DNA of 64,000 nt from Acidobacteriota bacterium (GTDB taxonomy: Bacteria; Pseudomonadota; Alphaproteobacteria; Caulobacterales; Hyphomonadaceae). The notes beneath the pieces were generated by a model. The model did no database searches. It saw only the letters and a list, made by a program, of their open reading frames with translations, and was not told the origin of the DNA. This document shows, one piece after another, positions 1 to 8,282 of the stretch. Where the stretch lies: the NCBI GenBank assembly GCA_016712445.1, contig JADJRB010000002.1, forward strand, positions 186,001 through 250,000, given 5' to 3'. A program made the position numbers and the translations under genes. Position 1 is the first letter of the stretch, and every line of letters starts with the position of its first letter.

Positions 1-668
1 GCGATCTTGGTGCCATCCGCGAAGGAGGTCACCATGTTGACGTTCTGGCCCCATTTCTCGGCAAAGCCGCGCTGGGTGTCCGGGGTGCGGTATTCGTCCT
101 GCAGGCCCTTGATGTTGCCGCAGAGCACCGGCTTCACGCCGATGGATTCCACGAAACGGTAGAGGTTCATCTGCACGCCGGGCTGGTCGCCGTCGACGTT
201 GGTAATGACGACGCCGGCCTTGTCGGCCTTGACCTTCAGGAGCGGGCCGACCGTGCCGTCGAGTTCCGCGTTCATCAGGATGACGTGCTTGGCCGTTTCG
301 AGCGCGCCTTCGACGGCTTCGAGCGCGTAGTCCATCGAGCCGGTGGCTTCGATGATGGCATCGAGGCCTTCGGCGCGGGCGAGGGCGCCCGGATCGGTGG
401 TGACAACCGGCTTGCCCGCCTTGATCGCGGCCGAGATTTCAGCAGCCGTCTCGGCCAGCACCACGGTTTCACCCGTGCGGCTGGCTTCGAAGGCGTCGAC
501 ACCGCGCTGCGGCTGGCGGGCGGCAATGCCGCAGAGCACCATTCCGGGTACGGACTTGGCAATCTGCAGGGCAATGCCCGAGGCCATGAAGCCTGCGCCG
601 ATCATGCCGACCTTGATGGGACGGCCTTCGGCTTCACGTTTCTTCAGTGCGGTATCGACGATGATCAT
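1..668 (-). CDS. Homoserine-dehydrogenase-like NAD(P)-dependent oxidoreductase, 3' end outside window
   Basis: About 222 codons are visible from the ATG at 668; the C-terminus lies beyond the window. A Rossmann fold starts near residue 19 with KVGMIGAGFMASGIA, followed by IIEATGSMDYALEA and VVITNVDGDQPGV. This resembles the COG4091 family (homoserine-dehydrogenase-like N-terminus, often with a C-terminal SAF domain), which recurs in polysaccharide loci. The start lies only 5 nt after the stop of the upstream epimerase on the same strand, so the two are co-transcribed. Substrate is unknown; a role in making an activated sugar or sugar-like precursor is inferred from context only. Confidence 0.8.
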   Translation of the reverse strand, partial: MIIVDTALKKREAEGRPIKVGMIGAGFMASGIALQIAKSVPGMVLCGIAARQPQRGVDAFEASRTGETVVLAETAAEISAAIKAGKPVVTTDPGALARAEGLDAIIEATGSMDYALEAVEGALETAKHVILMNAELDGTVGPLLKVKADKAGVVITNVDGDQPGVQMNLYRFVESIGVKPVLCGNIKGLQDEYRTPDTQRGFAEKWGQNVNMVTSFADGTKI

Positions 669-673
669 GGGGT

Positions 674-1726
674 TCAGACCGTTGCGAGTTCAGGCGTGTT
701 CCAGAAGAGTTTCGAGTCAAGAAGGTGCGCATCGCGCAGCTTCATGAGCATCTTCAGGCGCGTGTAGGGCGGCGCGCGGAAGTCTTCTTCCGTCATGTTG
801 ATGCTTTCGAACACCTTGCGCATCTGCTTGGCGCCGAGCTCGGCCGTCCACTGGCATTTGAACGTCGGCAGGACCTTCTGGATCTTGTCGAAGTTGACGC
901 GGTAGGAGCGGTTGTCCGCGCCCTGCGTGCCGACTTCCAGTTCGCAGCCGGGGAATTCCTTGGCGACGATCTGGGCAATCTCGATGACGCGGTAGTTCTG
1001 GTCGGACGAGCCGACATTGTACTTCTGGCCGCGGATCGCATCGGCAGGCGCCGTCAGCGAAAGGTGCACGGCCTGGCACATGTCCAGCGCGTGGACGAGC
1101 GGACGCCAGGGCGAACCGTCCGAGAGGAGCTTGATCTTCTTGGTGGTCCAGGCGAGGCCGCAAAGGTCGTTCAGCACGATGTCGAAGCGCTGGCGCGGCG
1201 AGGCGCCGTAGGCGGTCGCATTGCGCAGGAAGCAGGGCTCGAAATCGTCGCCGGCCATCTTGGTCAGGTCGTTCTCGACCTTCACCTTGCATTCGGCATA
1301 GGCCGTCTGCGGGTTCACGTCAGAGGTCTCGTCGAGGATCTGGTCCGGTTTGCCTACGCCGTATACGGAGCAGGAGGACATGTAGACGAAGCGCTTGATG
1401 CCGGCCTTGCGGGCGAGGTTGGCCAGGTGGACGGAGCCGCCATGGTTGATCTCGTGGGTGAGGCCCGGGTCCTGCTGGCCGAGCGGGTCGTTCGACAGTT
1501 CGGCGAGGTGCGCGATGGCGTCGAAGCCTTTCAGGTCGTCGGCCGTGATCGAGCGGATGTCCTTGGACAGGATCATCGGGCGCGGAACGTTGGTCGGATA
1601 CAGCCAGCCGGACCGGTAGAAACCCGTGTCGAGGCCGACAGCCTCGATGCCGCGTTGCAGCAGGTAGGGGCCAAGCAGCGTGCCGATATAGCCGTCGGCG
1701 CCGGTGAACAATACTTTCATGGTCAT
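674..1726 (-). CDS. NAD-dependent epimerase/dehydratase (extended SDR family)
   Basis: A 350-residue nucleotide-sugar epimerase/dehydratase-like protein. The N-terminal NAD motif is VLFTGADGYIG. The catalytic Tyr-x3-Lys is YAECK, preceded by the SSCSVYG serine region. The ATG at 1726 was chosen because AAGGAG lies 11 nt upstream and the Rossmann strand begins five residues in; the frame stays open for another 341 codons upstream, but that part has no recognisable protein character. It is the first gene of a leftward pair with the homoserine-dehydrogenase-like oxidoreductase and is divergent from a glycosyltransferase. A role in making a sugar donor for the surface polysaccharide is inferred; the exact substrate cannot be read from the sequence. 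Confidence 0.88.
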   Translation of the reverse strand: MTMKVLFTGADGYIGTLLGPYLLQRGIEAVGLDTGFYRSGWLYPTNVPRPMILSKDIRSITADDLKGFDAIAHLAELSNDPLGQQDPGLTHEINHGGSVHLANLARKAGIKRFVYMSSCSVYGVGKPDQILDETSDVNPQTAYAECKVKVENDLTKMAGDDFEPCFLRNATAYGASPRQRFDIVLNDLCGLAWTTKKIKLLSDGSPWRPLVHALDMCQAVHLSLTAPADAIRGQKYNVGSSDQNYRVIEIAQIVAKEFPGCELEVGTQGADNRSYRVNFDKIQKVLPTFKCQWTAELGAKQMRKVFESINMTEEDFRAPPYTRLKMLMKLRDAHLLDSKLFWNTPELATV

Positions 1727-2053
1727 GGGAATGTGAGCTCCTTCACGCGACCAGCACATGCATGCGACATGCCAGCTTGCACACGGCCTGTGCGCCATTT
1801 CCGGGCCGCGCCGCCTCAGTCTTCTTCGCACGGAAGCGGCGTCTCGGACAGGGCCGCAAACCGCACTGCGCACAACTTTGGTAAACGGCAGGCGCACCGC
1901 GGCGCCCTTCACGCGCGGGCGAAGATGTGCGACGAAAATGTTCGCCCCGTTCTGGTGCTGGTTGTACGCACGAGGCTTGAACCTCCCGCCAAAGGTGGCG
2001 AGAATGTTGCATGAACCGGGCGCGCTGGTGTGGGTGTGGACGAGGTAAATCGG
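1727..2053. other. Divergent intergenic region between epimerase and GT2 gene
   Basis: This 327-bp gap separates the leftward epimerase operon from the rightward glycosyltransferase. It should contain both promoters, but I see no good -35/-10 or -24/-12 pair. Open frames run through it on both strands, yet none has a start with a ribosome binding site or recognisable domain content. Confidence 0.5.
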
Positions 2054-3019
2054 ATGTTCGTGAGTGTTGTGCTGCCCTGCTATAACGGGGCGTCGACGCT
2101 GAAAGTGATGCTGGATTCGCTGGTGGCGCAGACCTATGCCGGCGAATGGGAGCTGCTGTTCGTCAACAACGGGTCGACGGACAATTCGGTCGAAATGGCC
2201 CAGGGCTATGCCGACCGGCTGCCGATCCGCGTTGTGCAGGCCTATATCGGCACAGGCCCGCAGGGGACGGTCGGTCATTCCTATACCGTCGGGTTCCGCG
2301 CCGCGCGCGGCGATGTCATCCTCGTGTGCGAGTCCGATGACGCGTGCGATCCGGACTGGATGCGCCACATGGTGAAGGCGCTCGAAACCACCGACTTTGC
2401 GGCGCCGGCGCTCGAATACGAAAAACTCAATCCGCCGGAGATGACCTGGGGCAAGGATCGCGGGCTGCAGGCGCGCGGCGAGGGCTTGCCGGATTATATC
2501 GGCCCGCTGCACCTGCCGTTCGCGGCGTGCAATGCGATCGGCATGACCCGCAAGTGCTATGAGCGTGTGGGTGATCCGACCGACTGGATCGGGTCGGCAT
2601 GGGACGTTGATTATTGCTGGCGCGTGCAGCTGGCGGGCATGAAGCTGACCTTCGTGCCCGAGGCGCTGGTCCACTACCGGCTGCGCGATACGGCGAAGGG
2701 CCGGTTCCGGCAGGCGCGCACCTGGGGGCGCGGACACGTCAAGCTGCACATCCGCTACGGGATGCGGCCCTGGTGGCGCTACCTTGCGTTCAGCCTATGG
2801 CGGTTGGTGCGGGCGGCTACCCTGGTCGTGTTCGGGCCGGTGTTTACCAAGCGCCCTTATGCCTACTGGGTGTTCGACTGGGGATTTGCGCTGGGCCAGC
2901 TTGAAGCGTTTCCGACGCTGCTGCGGGCGCAGCTGAAGCATGTGCCGCCGGAAAAGAGCGTGCTTGAAGGCCGCCAGCCCGAAGGGCCGCAGACCTATAT
3001 CGCCATTCCGGACGCCTGA
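2054..3019 (+). CDS. Family 2 glycosyltransferase
   Basis: A 321-residue GT-A fold glycosyltransferase. It begins with the typical VSVVLPCYNGASTLKVMLDS strand-loop. NNGSTDNS and an acidic nucleotide-sugar/metal site, CESDDACD, follow near residue 95. The C-terminal third is basic and hydrophobic (RPWWRYLAFSLWRLV), suggesting membrane association. The ATG at 2054 has GAGG 8 nt upstream; an in-frame GTG at 2030 has no such site. It probably adds a sugar to a polyprenyl-linked repeat unit; donor and acceptor are not predictable. The 3' end overlaps the opposing lldD by 25 bp. Confidence 0.88.
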   Translation: MFVSVVLPCYNGASTLKVMLDSLVAQTYAGEWELLFVNNGSTDNSVEMAQGYADRLPIRVVQAYIGTGPQGTVGHSYTVGFRAARGDVILVCESDDACDPDWMRHMVKALETTDFAAPALEYEKLNPPEMTWGKDRGLQARGEGLPDYIGPLHLPFAACNAIGMTRKCYERVGDPTDWIGSAWDVDYCWRVQLAGMKLTFVPEALVHYRLRDTAKGRFRQARTWGRGHVKLHIRYGMRPWWRYLAFSLWRLVRAATLVVFGPVFTKRPYAYWVFDWGFALGQLEAFPTLLRAQLKHVPPEKSVLEGRQPEGPQTYIAIPDA

Positions 3020-4173
3020 TCGATCACGTCGGGGCTGATCTGGTCGACGGCGGTGACGCCGGTGAGCGCCATCGATACCGAAAATTCACCATGCAGGGCC
3101 TTGAGCTGGTTTAGCAATCCGGTCTCGCCGGCCCCTGCCAGCGCGTAGACCCAGGGCCGGCCCATCATCGCCGCATCGGCGCCGAAGGCGAGCGCCTTGA
3201 GGATGTCCTGGCCCGACCGTACGCCGCCGTCCAGGATCAGCTTGGTCTGGCCGCCGACCTTGTCGGCGATCCGCGGCAACATCGAGATCGTCGAGGCCAC
3301 GCCGTCGAGCTGGCGCCCGCCGTGGTTGGAGACGATCAGGCCGTCTGCCCCGTGCTGGACGGCTTCGGCGGCGTCCAGCGGGCTGAGGATGCCCTTGATG
3401 ACGAGCGGGCCAGACCATTGGCTGCGGATCCAGGCGAGGTCAGCCCAGCTGATCGACGGGTCGATCGAGGCATTGGCCCAGGCGGCGAAATCGGCCGGCG
3501 TGGCGGCGCTTTCGGCGTAGGGCGCGATGTTGCCGAGGACGTGAGGCGTGCCGCCGAGCCCCACATCCATGACCCATGCGGGGTGCAGGGCGTAGGAGAT
3601 CAACCCCCGGCGCAGGCGGGCCCAGGCGTTGCCGCCGCCGCTCATGGTGTTGCGCACATCGCGATAGCGGGTGCCGACGACCGGCAGGTCAACCGTCAGG
3701 GCAAGGACGGAAACGCCCGCCGCCTTCACCCGGCGGATGAGGTCGGCGCAGGCGCCCCGGTCGCGCATCATGTAGAGCTGGAACCAGAGCGGGCCGCTGC
3801 CGGCGGCGGCGACTTCCTCGACCGAGCAGACGGACAGGGTGGAGAGGCAGTAGGGGATGCCGAATTCACCCGCCACCTTGCGCGCGGCCGCTTCACCGCG
3901 CCGGGCCATCATGCCGGACAGGCCGACCGGCGAGAGGGCGAGCGGGAAGGTTAATTCGGCGCCGAACAGTTGTGTCGAAGTGGTCCGTGCTGAGACATCC
4001 CGCAGGATGCGCTGGTGCAGTTCAAGACGCTCGAAATCGCGGACGTTGCGGCCGAGCGTGACTTCGGCATAGGCGCCGCCATCGAGGTAATCGAACAGGA
4101 AACGCGGCAGGCGGCGCTCCGCCAGGCGCCGGTAATCCGCAACAGAGGCAGGGGCGAGCGAGAGTGTCGGCAT
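2995..4173 (-). CDS. lldD: FMN-dependent L-lactate dehydrogenase / alpha-hydroxyacid dehydrogenase
   Basis: A 392-residue flavoprotein of the L-lactate dehydrogenase/glycolate oxidase family, very close in layout to E. coli LldD (396 aa). It has the N-terminal PRFLFDYLDGGAY, the FMN region SPVGLSGMMARRGE, QLYMMRDRG, the substrate/base signature SNHGGRQLDG and the C-terminal FMN-phosphate loop LDGGVRSGQD. It is expected to oxidise L-lactate or a related 2-hydroxyacid and pass electrons to quinone at the inner membrane. The ATG at 4173 matches the family N-terminus; an upstream in-frame start (4251) would add an unrelated leader. No lactate permease or regulator is adjacent, and the gene lies inside an exopolysaccharide locus, convergent with a GT2 gene. 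Confidence 0.9.
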   Translation of the reverse strand: MPTLSLAPASVADYRRLAERRLPRFLFDYLDGGAYAEVTLGRNVRDFERLELHQRILRDVSARTTSTQLFGAELTFPLALSPVGLSGMMARRGEAAARKVAGEFGIPYCLSTLSVCSVEEVAAAGSGPLWFQLYMMRDRGACADLIRRVKAAGVSVLALTVDLPVVGTRYRDVRNTMSGGGNAWARLRRGLISYALHPAWVMDVGLGGTPHVLGNIAPYAESAATPADFAAWANASIDPSISWADLAWIRSQWSGPLVIKGILSPLDAAEAVQHGADGLIVSNHGGRQLDGVASTISMLPRIADKVGGQTKLILDGGVRSGQDILKALAFGADAAMMGRPWVYALAGAGETGLLNQLKALHGEFSVSMALTGVTAVDQISPDVIDQASGMAI

Positions 4174-4374
4174 GCTTAACTTGTCAGTTTCCGGACATAT
4201 CCCGAGAGGCGAGTCTTGAGGCACGGTAAGGCCGGTTCTTACCTCTACCAAGCATTAAAGTAACTCTTGGCCTGTTTTATTAATGAATATTCGGGGGTCC
4301 GATATTCAATTCGGAATGATTTCCGAGTAAACGGCTAGACAAGCCAATTTTCCCGACAGTTGCGGGGGATCGGG

Positions 4375-4391
4375 CTGGTATTGAACTTGCA
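4375..4391 (+). promoter_or_regulatory. Candidate sigma-54 (-24/-12) promoter of the barrel/Wzc operon
   Basis: The 17-mer CTGGTATTGAACTTGCA fits the RpoN consensus YTGGCACGRNNNTTGCW at the invariant GG and GC, with exactly 10 nt between them, and includes TTGCA. Transcription would begin about 4402, some 50 nt before the barrel gene ATG at 4451. Upstream, 4285-4330 contains short imperfect inverted repeats (for example CGGAA-TGAT-TTCCG) that might bind an enhancer-binding protein. Confidence 0.6.
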
Positions 4392-4450
4392 CGGGTTGAG
4401 AAGACAACCCAGGCCATGTCGGCCTCGCAGAGAAACTGGGGAATGGTGAA

Positions 4451-5737
4451 ATGTCCAAATTGAAACGCACTTGCCTGATGACTGTCGCCGCTTGCGCCCT
4501 GATTGCGCCGGTCGCGCTGGGTCAATCCGACAACTATTACAGCCGCGACAAGTACGAAGCCGTACGCGATCGCGTGCAGCCTGAATTCGATCCGGAGCCC
4601 ATCCGTCTCGGCGCGTTCGTGGTGAAATCCAAGCTGGAAGCCGGCGTGACGTCGAACGACAACGTCTTCGCTTCGGCCAGCAACGAGCAGTCCGACGTGA
4701 TCGCCCGTGTCGGCGCCGACGTTTCGGCGACCACCGACTGGAGCGTCCACGCCATTGGCTTCGACGCTTCGGCCTATCGCAACGAATACCTCGACCTCAG
4801 CGATGAATCGACGACGGACCTGACGGGCCGTGTGCGCGGCCGCCTCGACGTGACCCGCACCTTCGCGCTCAGCGGCTCGGTGTTTGCCGAGGACCGCGCC
4901 GAACCGCGCGCCGACTTCGTCAACGCTTTCGGCACGGATCGCCCGATCGAGTACACACGTACCGGCGCGACCGTCGACGCTGACTACCAGAGCGACCGCG
5001 TCCGCTGGAACAACAGCTTCGGCATCAGCGACGAGAACTACAAGGACAGCAACCAGCAAGGCACCGGCATCCCGATCGACCAGGATTACCGGGACCGCTC
5101 GGTCACGCAGGGCCGCACTCGCCTGTCGTACGCCGTGTCGCCGAACTTTGCCGTGTTTGGCCAGGGCACGTTCTCGCAAAGCGAATACGACACCACGCAG
5201 ATCTTCGGCGGCCTGCCGCGCTCGCGTGACTCGTCCGGCTACACGGTTGCCGGCGGTGTGAACTTCGAACTCGTCTCGCTGGTGCGCGGCGATATCGCCG
5301 TGGGCTACCTGAACGAAGACAAGGACGACGACTTCTTCGCAGACGTCAGCGGCCTGTCGGTGGACGCCGATGTGGACTGGTTCCCCTCGCGCCTCACCAC
5401 GGTCAACTTCAATGCGGGCCGCCGCGTGGTTGATATCGGTGCATTCGACTCGCCGAGCGCCACGGAAACGCGCTTCAACGTGGGCGTGGACCACGAACTG
5501 CGCCGGAACATCATCCTCTCTGGCTATGCCGGCATTTCGAACTATGATTACGAGGAAACGGACCGCGAAGACAAAAACACCGAGTTCGGTGTGGTCGGTA
5601 CCTACAAGATGAACAAGCGCGTTCATTGGGAAGTCTTTGCCCGCAACCGCGACCGCGATGTCTCGGGAACCGGAGTGTTTGGTGATCCGTCTTACGGTCA
5701 GACGCAGTTTGGCATCGGCCTGAAACTGTATCCGTAA
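4451..5737 (+). CDS. Outer membrane beta-barrel protein (BBP2 type) of the exopolysaccharide locus
   Basis: A 428-residue protein with a cleavable signal peptide (about residues 1-24, ending ALIAPVALG-QSD). A long run of alternating hydrophobic/polar beta strands ends in an aromatic-rich FGIGLKLYP, typical of outer-membrane insertion. Tyr, Asp, Arg and Thr are abundant and cysteine is rare. The pattern fits the BBP2 (PF10082) family of 400-500 residue barrels often encoded beside Wzc/GumC-like genes, where it may serve as an outer-membrane part of polysaccharide export. It is the first gene of a rightward operon behind the -24/-12 site at 4375, with a strong hairpin between it and the next gene. 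A specific transport role is inferred from context. Confidence 0.8.
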   Translation: MSKLKRTCLMTVAACALIAPVALGQSDNYYSRDKYEAVRDRVQPEFDPEPIRLGAFVVKSKLEAGVTSNDNVFASASNEQSDVIARVGADVSATTDWSVHAIGFDASAYRNEYLDLSDESTTDLTGRVRGRLDVTRTFALSGSVFAEDRAEPRADFVNAFGTDRPIEYTRTGATVDADYQSDRVRWNNSFGISDENYKDSNQQGTGIPIDQDYRDRSVTQGRTRLSYAVSPNFAVFGQGTFSQSEYDTTQIFGGLPRSRDSSGYTVAGGVNFELVSLVRGDIAVGYLNEDKDDDFFADVSGLSVDADVDWFPSRLTTVNFNAGRRVVDIGAFDSPSATETRFNVGVDHELRRNIILSGYAGISNYDYEETDREDKNTEFGVVGTYKMNKRVHWEVFARNRDRDVSGTGVFGDPSYGQTQFGIGLKLYP

Positions 5738-5749
5738 CTTTTCCTGCCT

Positions 5750-5780
5750 TCCGGGAGCTGGCCTGATGCCGGCTCCCGGA
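5750..5780 (+). other. Intergenic hairpin between barrel gene and Wzc-like gene
   Basis: A 13-bp stem (5750-5762 with 5768-5780, one G-U pair) closed by the 5-nt loop CTGAT. No run of T follows, so it is more likely a partial terminator, attenuator or RNA-stability element setting the barrel:kinase ratio than a full terminator. Confidence 0.7.
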
Positions 5781-5803
5781 CCTTCCATTTCAGAGGCCGT
5801 GCC

Positions 5804-8203
5804 TTGTCCAAATCGTTTTCGATTGAATTGCCCTCCAACATGAACGCCTCTTCGGGCGATCATTCTCCTGCGCCGCCGCTCGACCTGAAGGCGCTGGTGG
5901 GAATGGTCTACCGGCGTTTCTGGATGATCCTGGCCGGCTTCCTCGTCACCTTTGGTGTGATCACCTATGTGACTTTTACCCAGACGCCGATCTACAAGGC
6001 GGAAACGGTGGTCCAGCTGGACACAGAAGAAAAGAACGTCATCGATCTCGGTGCGATCTTCTCGGGCCTCGGCGCCAACACGGCCGTGGTCGATACCGAA
6101 GTGCTGGTGCTCGGCTCCAAGTCGCTGCTCACCCGCGTGGCGGTCCAGCAGAAGCTGGTCGAGGATCCCGAATTCAACAGCACGCTGCGTCCGAAGAAAT
6201 CCGGGCTGCTGTCGCCGGTCAAAGGACTGGTGCGCGCGCTCACGGGCGGCAAGCCGCCGAAAGATCCGTTCGCCGGCATGACGGCTGAGCAGAAGGATGC
6301 CGCCCTGCTTGCCAGCGCGGTCGACATCCTGCGCGACAAGGTCGCGGTCAAACGCGTCGGCACGACTTATCTCATCACGGTTGAGGTTGCCTCGGAGTCG
6401 CCGGAGACTGCTGCGCGCCTGGCCGACGAAATCGCCGAACAATACCGCGTCCAGCAGCTCGAAGAGAAGTTCGAAGCAACGCGCAAGGCAACTGAATGGC
6501 TCTCCGAGCGCGTGTCGGGCCTGCGTGAGGAAGTCGAAGAAAAAGAGCGCCGCGTTGAAAGCTACCGCGCCGAGTCCGGCCTGCTTGCGGCTCAGGGCGC
6601 GACGCTGACCGAGCAACAGATTGCCTACCTCACCACCCAGAAAGCCACCTTGCAGGTCGACCTCGACCGGGCACGGGCGCGCGCCGACAGCATGCGCCGC
6701 CAGATGGCCAGCGGTGCAGGTGCCGAAGGCATCACGGAAGTGCTTCAGTCGCAGGTCATCTCCGACCTCAAGACGCAGCGCGCCATCATCAACCGCCGCG
6801 TTGCCGAACTCGAGACGAAGCTTGGCCCGCAGCACCCTGAACTGATCAGCGCGCGCAACGAAGCCGCCGACATCGACCGCCAGATCAATGCCGAAGTGGC
6901 TCGCATCGCCGGTAACATCGAGAACGAGCTGAAAGTTGCCCAATCGCAGATCAGCTCGATCCAGGGCGAAATCAGCCGCTCGACCGGCGAACTGCGCGGC
7001 AACAACCAGGCGCTGGTCCGCCTGCGCGAACTTGAGCGCGATGCCGAGACCAGCCGCGTGTTGCTTGAGGAATTCCTCGCGCGCTCCAAGCAGACGCGTG
7101 AACAGGACGCCCTGATCACAGCTGACGCCAACATCCTGTCGAGCGCTTCAGTGCCGGAATCGCCGAGCTCGCCGAAGAAGCTGCTGAACCTGATCATCGG
7201 CTGCCTCCTGGGCGGTATCGTTGGCGGCGGCCTCGCGCTGCTGGCCGAGATGTTCGACATGAAGGTCAGCTCGACCGAAGACGTCGAGCGCAAGCTGAAC
7301 GCCAACCCGATCGGCTCCGTCCCGCTGATCCGCACGGCGAGCTTCCTTGGCTTGTCGCAGACGAACCCGGCCGACTTCCTGGTCGAGAACCCGCTATCCG
7401 CATACGCCGAGAGCATCCGCTACCTGCGTGCGGCGATCGCGTTCTCCGATCTCGACAGCGAGACCAAGACGGTCGCCGTGTGTTCGTCGCTGCCGGACGA
7501 AGGCAAGACCAGCCTGACGCTGTCGCTCGGACGCATGTCGGCGATGTCGGGCTCGCGTACACTTGTCATCGACGGCGACTTCCGCCGCCGCCAACTGACG
7601 GAGACCGCCGGCCTGAAACCCGACATCGGCTTCGTTGAGCACCTGTTCGGCACCGGCCAGCTTTCGGATGCGATCGTGAAGGACCGCAAGACGATGCTCG
7701 ACATCCTGCCGCTCTCGTCGAACGGCCACACGCCGCACGACGTGTTCGGCACCCGTGCCTTTGATGACCTGCTGGCCCGCCTGCGGTCCATGTACGACCT
7801 CATCCTGATCGACACCGGCCCGCTGCTGCTGATGGCAGAAGCCCGCGTGGTCGCCGGCAAGGCCGACAAGACAATCCTCGTCGTGCGCTGGCGCCATTCG
7901 GCCCGCTCGGCCGCGCGCCAGTCGCTGACGCTGCTGCGCAACTTCAAGGCTGACGTGCTGGGCGTGACGCTCAACATGGTCGACCTGAACCGCCGCCGTC
8001 ACCACAAGGATCCGGGCGCCACCTACAAGGCTTACCGCAAGTACTACCAGATGGACGAGAAGCCCTCGATCTTTGGCTGGGGCGGCGACAAGCGCAAGAA
8101 CAAGCCGAATCCGAAGCAGATGAAGGGCTCGGTTGCTGTTCAGGTTCCGCCGTCGAAGGCCACCGGCCGCACTGATCCGGTGGACCGAATCTCCGCAGAA
8201 TAG
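5804..8203 (+). CDS. Wzc/ExoP-type polysaccharide co-polymerase with cytoplasmic tyrosine autokinase
   Basis: A 799-residue inner-membrane protein that regulates chain length and export of capsule or exopolysaccharide. It has a Wzz domain with TM1 at about 40-57, a periplasmic coiled-coil region (about 200-430), TM2 at about 461-482, then a BY-kinase domain. The kinase has Walker A LPDEGKTS (about 563-571), Walker A' TLVIDGD (about 586), Walker B LILIDTGP (about 667) and a C-terminal tyrosine cluster YKAYRKYYQ (about 741-749). Walker A reads PDEGKTS where PGEGKST is more common. Translation probably begins at TTG 5804, with AGAGG 7 nt upstream; the ATG at 5840 has no ribosome binding site. 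Fusion of kinase and Wzz parts in one chain is the usual proteobacterial form. Confidence 0.92.
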   Translation: MSKSFSIELPSNMNASSGDHSPAPPLDLKALVGMVYRRFWMILAGFLVTFGVITYVTFTQTPIYKAETVVQLDTEEKNVIDLGAIFSGLGANTAVVDTEVLVLGSKSLLTRVAVQQKLVEDPEFNSTLRPKKSGLLSPVKGLVRALTGGKPPKDPFAGMTAEQKDAALLASAVDILRDKVAVKRVGTTYLITVEVASESPETAARLADEIAEQYRVQQLEEKFEATRKATEWLSERVSGLREEVEEKERRVESYRAESGLLAAQGATLTEQQIAYLTTQKATLQVDLDRARARADSMRRQMASGAGAEGITEVLQSQVISDLKTQRAIINRRVAELETKLGPQHPELISARNEAADIDRQINAEVARIAGNIENELKVAQSQISSIQGEISRSTGELRGNNQALVRLRELERDAETSRVLLEEFLARSKQTREQDALITADANILSSASVPESPSSPKKLLNLIIGCLLGGIVGGGLALLAEMFDMKVSSTEDVERKLNANPIGSVPLIRTASFLGLSQTNPADFLVENPLSAYAESIRYLRAAIAFSDLDSETKTVAVCSSLPDEGKTSLTLSLGRMSAMSGSRTLVIDGDFRRRQLTETAGLKPDIGFVEHLFGTGQLSDAIVKDRKTMLDILPLSSNGHTPHDVFGTRAFDDLLARLRSMYDLILIDTGPLLLMAEARVVAGKADKTILVVRWRHSARSAARQSLTLLRNFKADVLGVTLNMVDLNRRRHHKDPGATYKAYRKYYQMDEKPSIFGWGGDKRKNKPNPKQMKGSVAVQVPPSKATGRTDPVDRISAE

Positions 8204-8282
8204 CCACCGCAGCCCGCTGGCACGGCGCATGCTTCTTCACCGGGGCGGCGCCGTTTCGGCGCGCCAGGATGGGGGGAGCCTG

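Noticed and set aside
1727..2749. Open frame on the minus strand extending the epimerase upstream by 341 codons
   Set aside because: The ATG at 1726 has a good ribosome binding site and starts at the Rossmann fold. The upstream translation has no domain and runs opposite a real glycosyltransferase gene.
4280..6943. 887-codon open frame on the minus strand
   Set aside because: It lies opposite the barrel and Wzc-like genes, whose translations are clearly real. Its product is low-complexity Arg/Gly/Ala-rich, an effect of codon bias in G+C-rich DNA.
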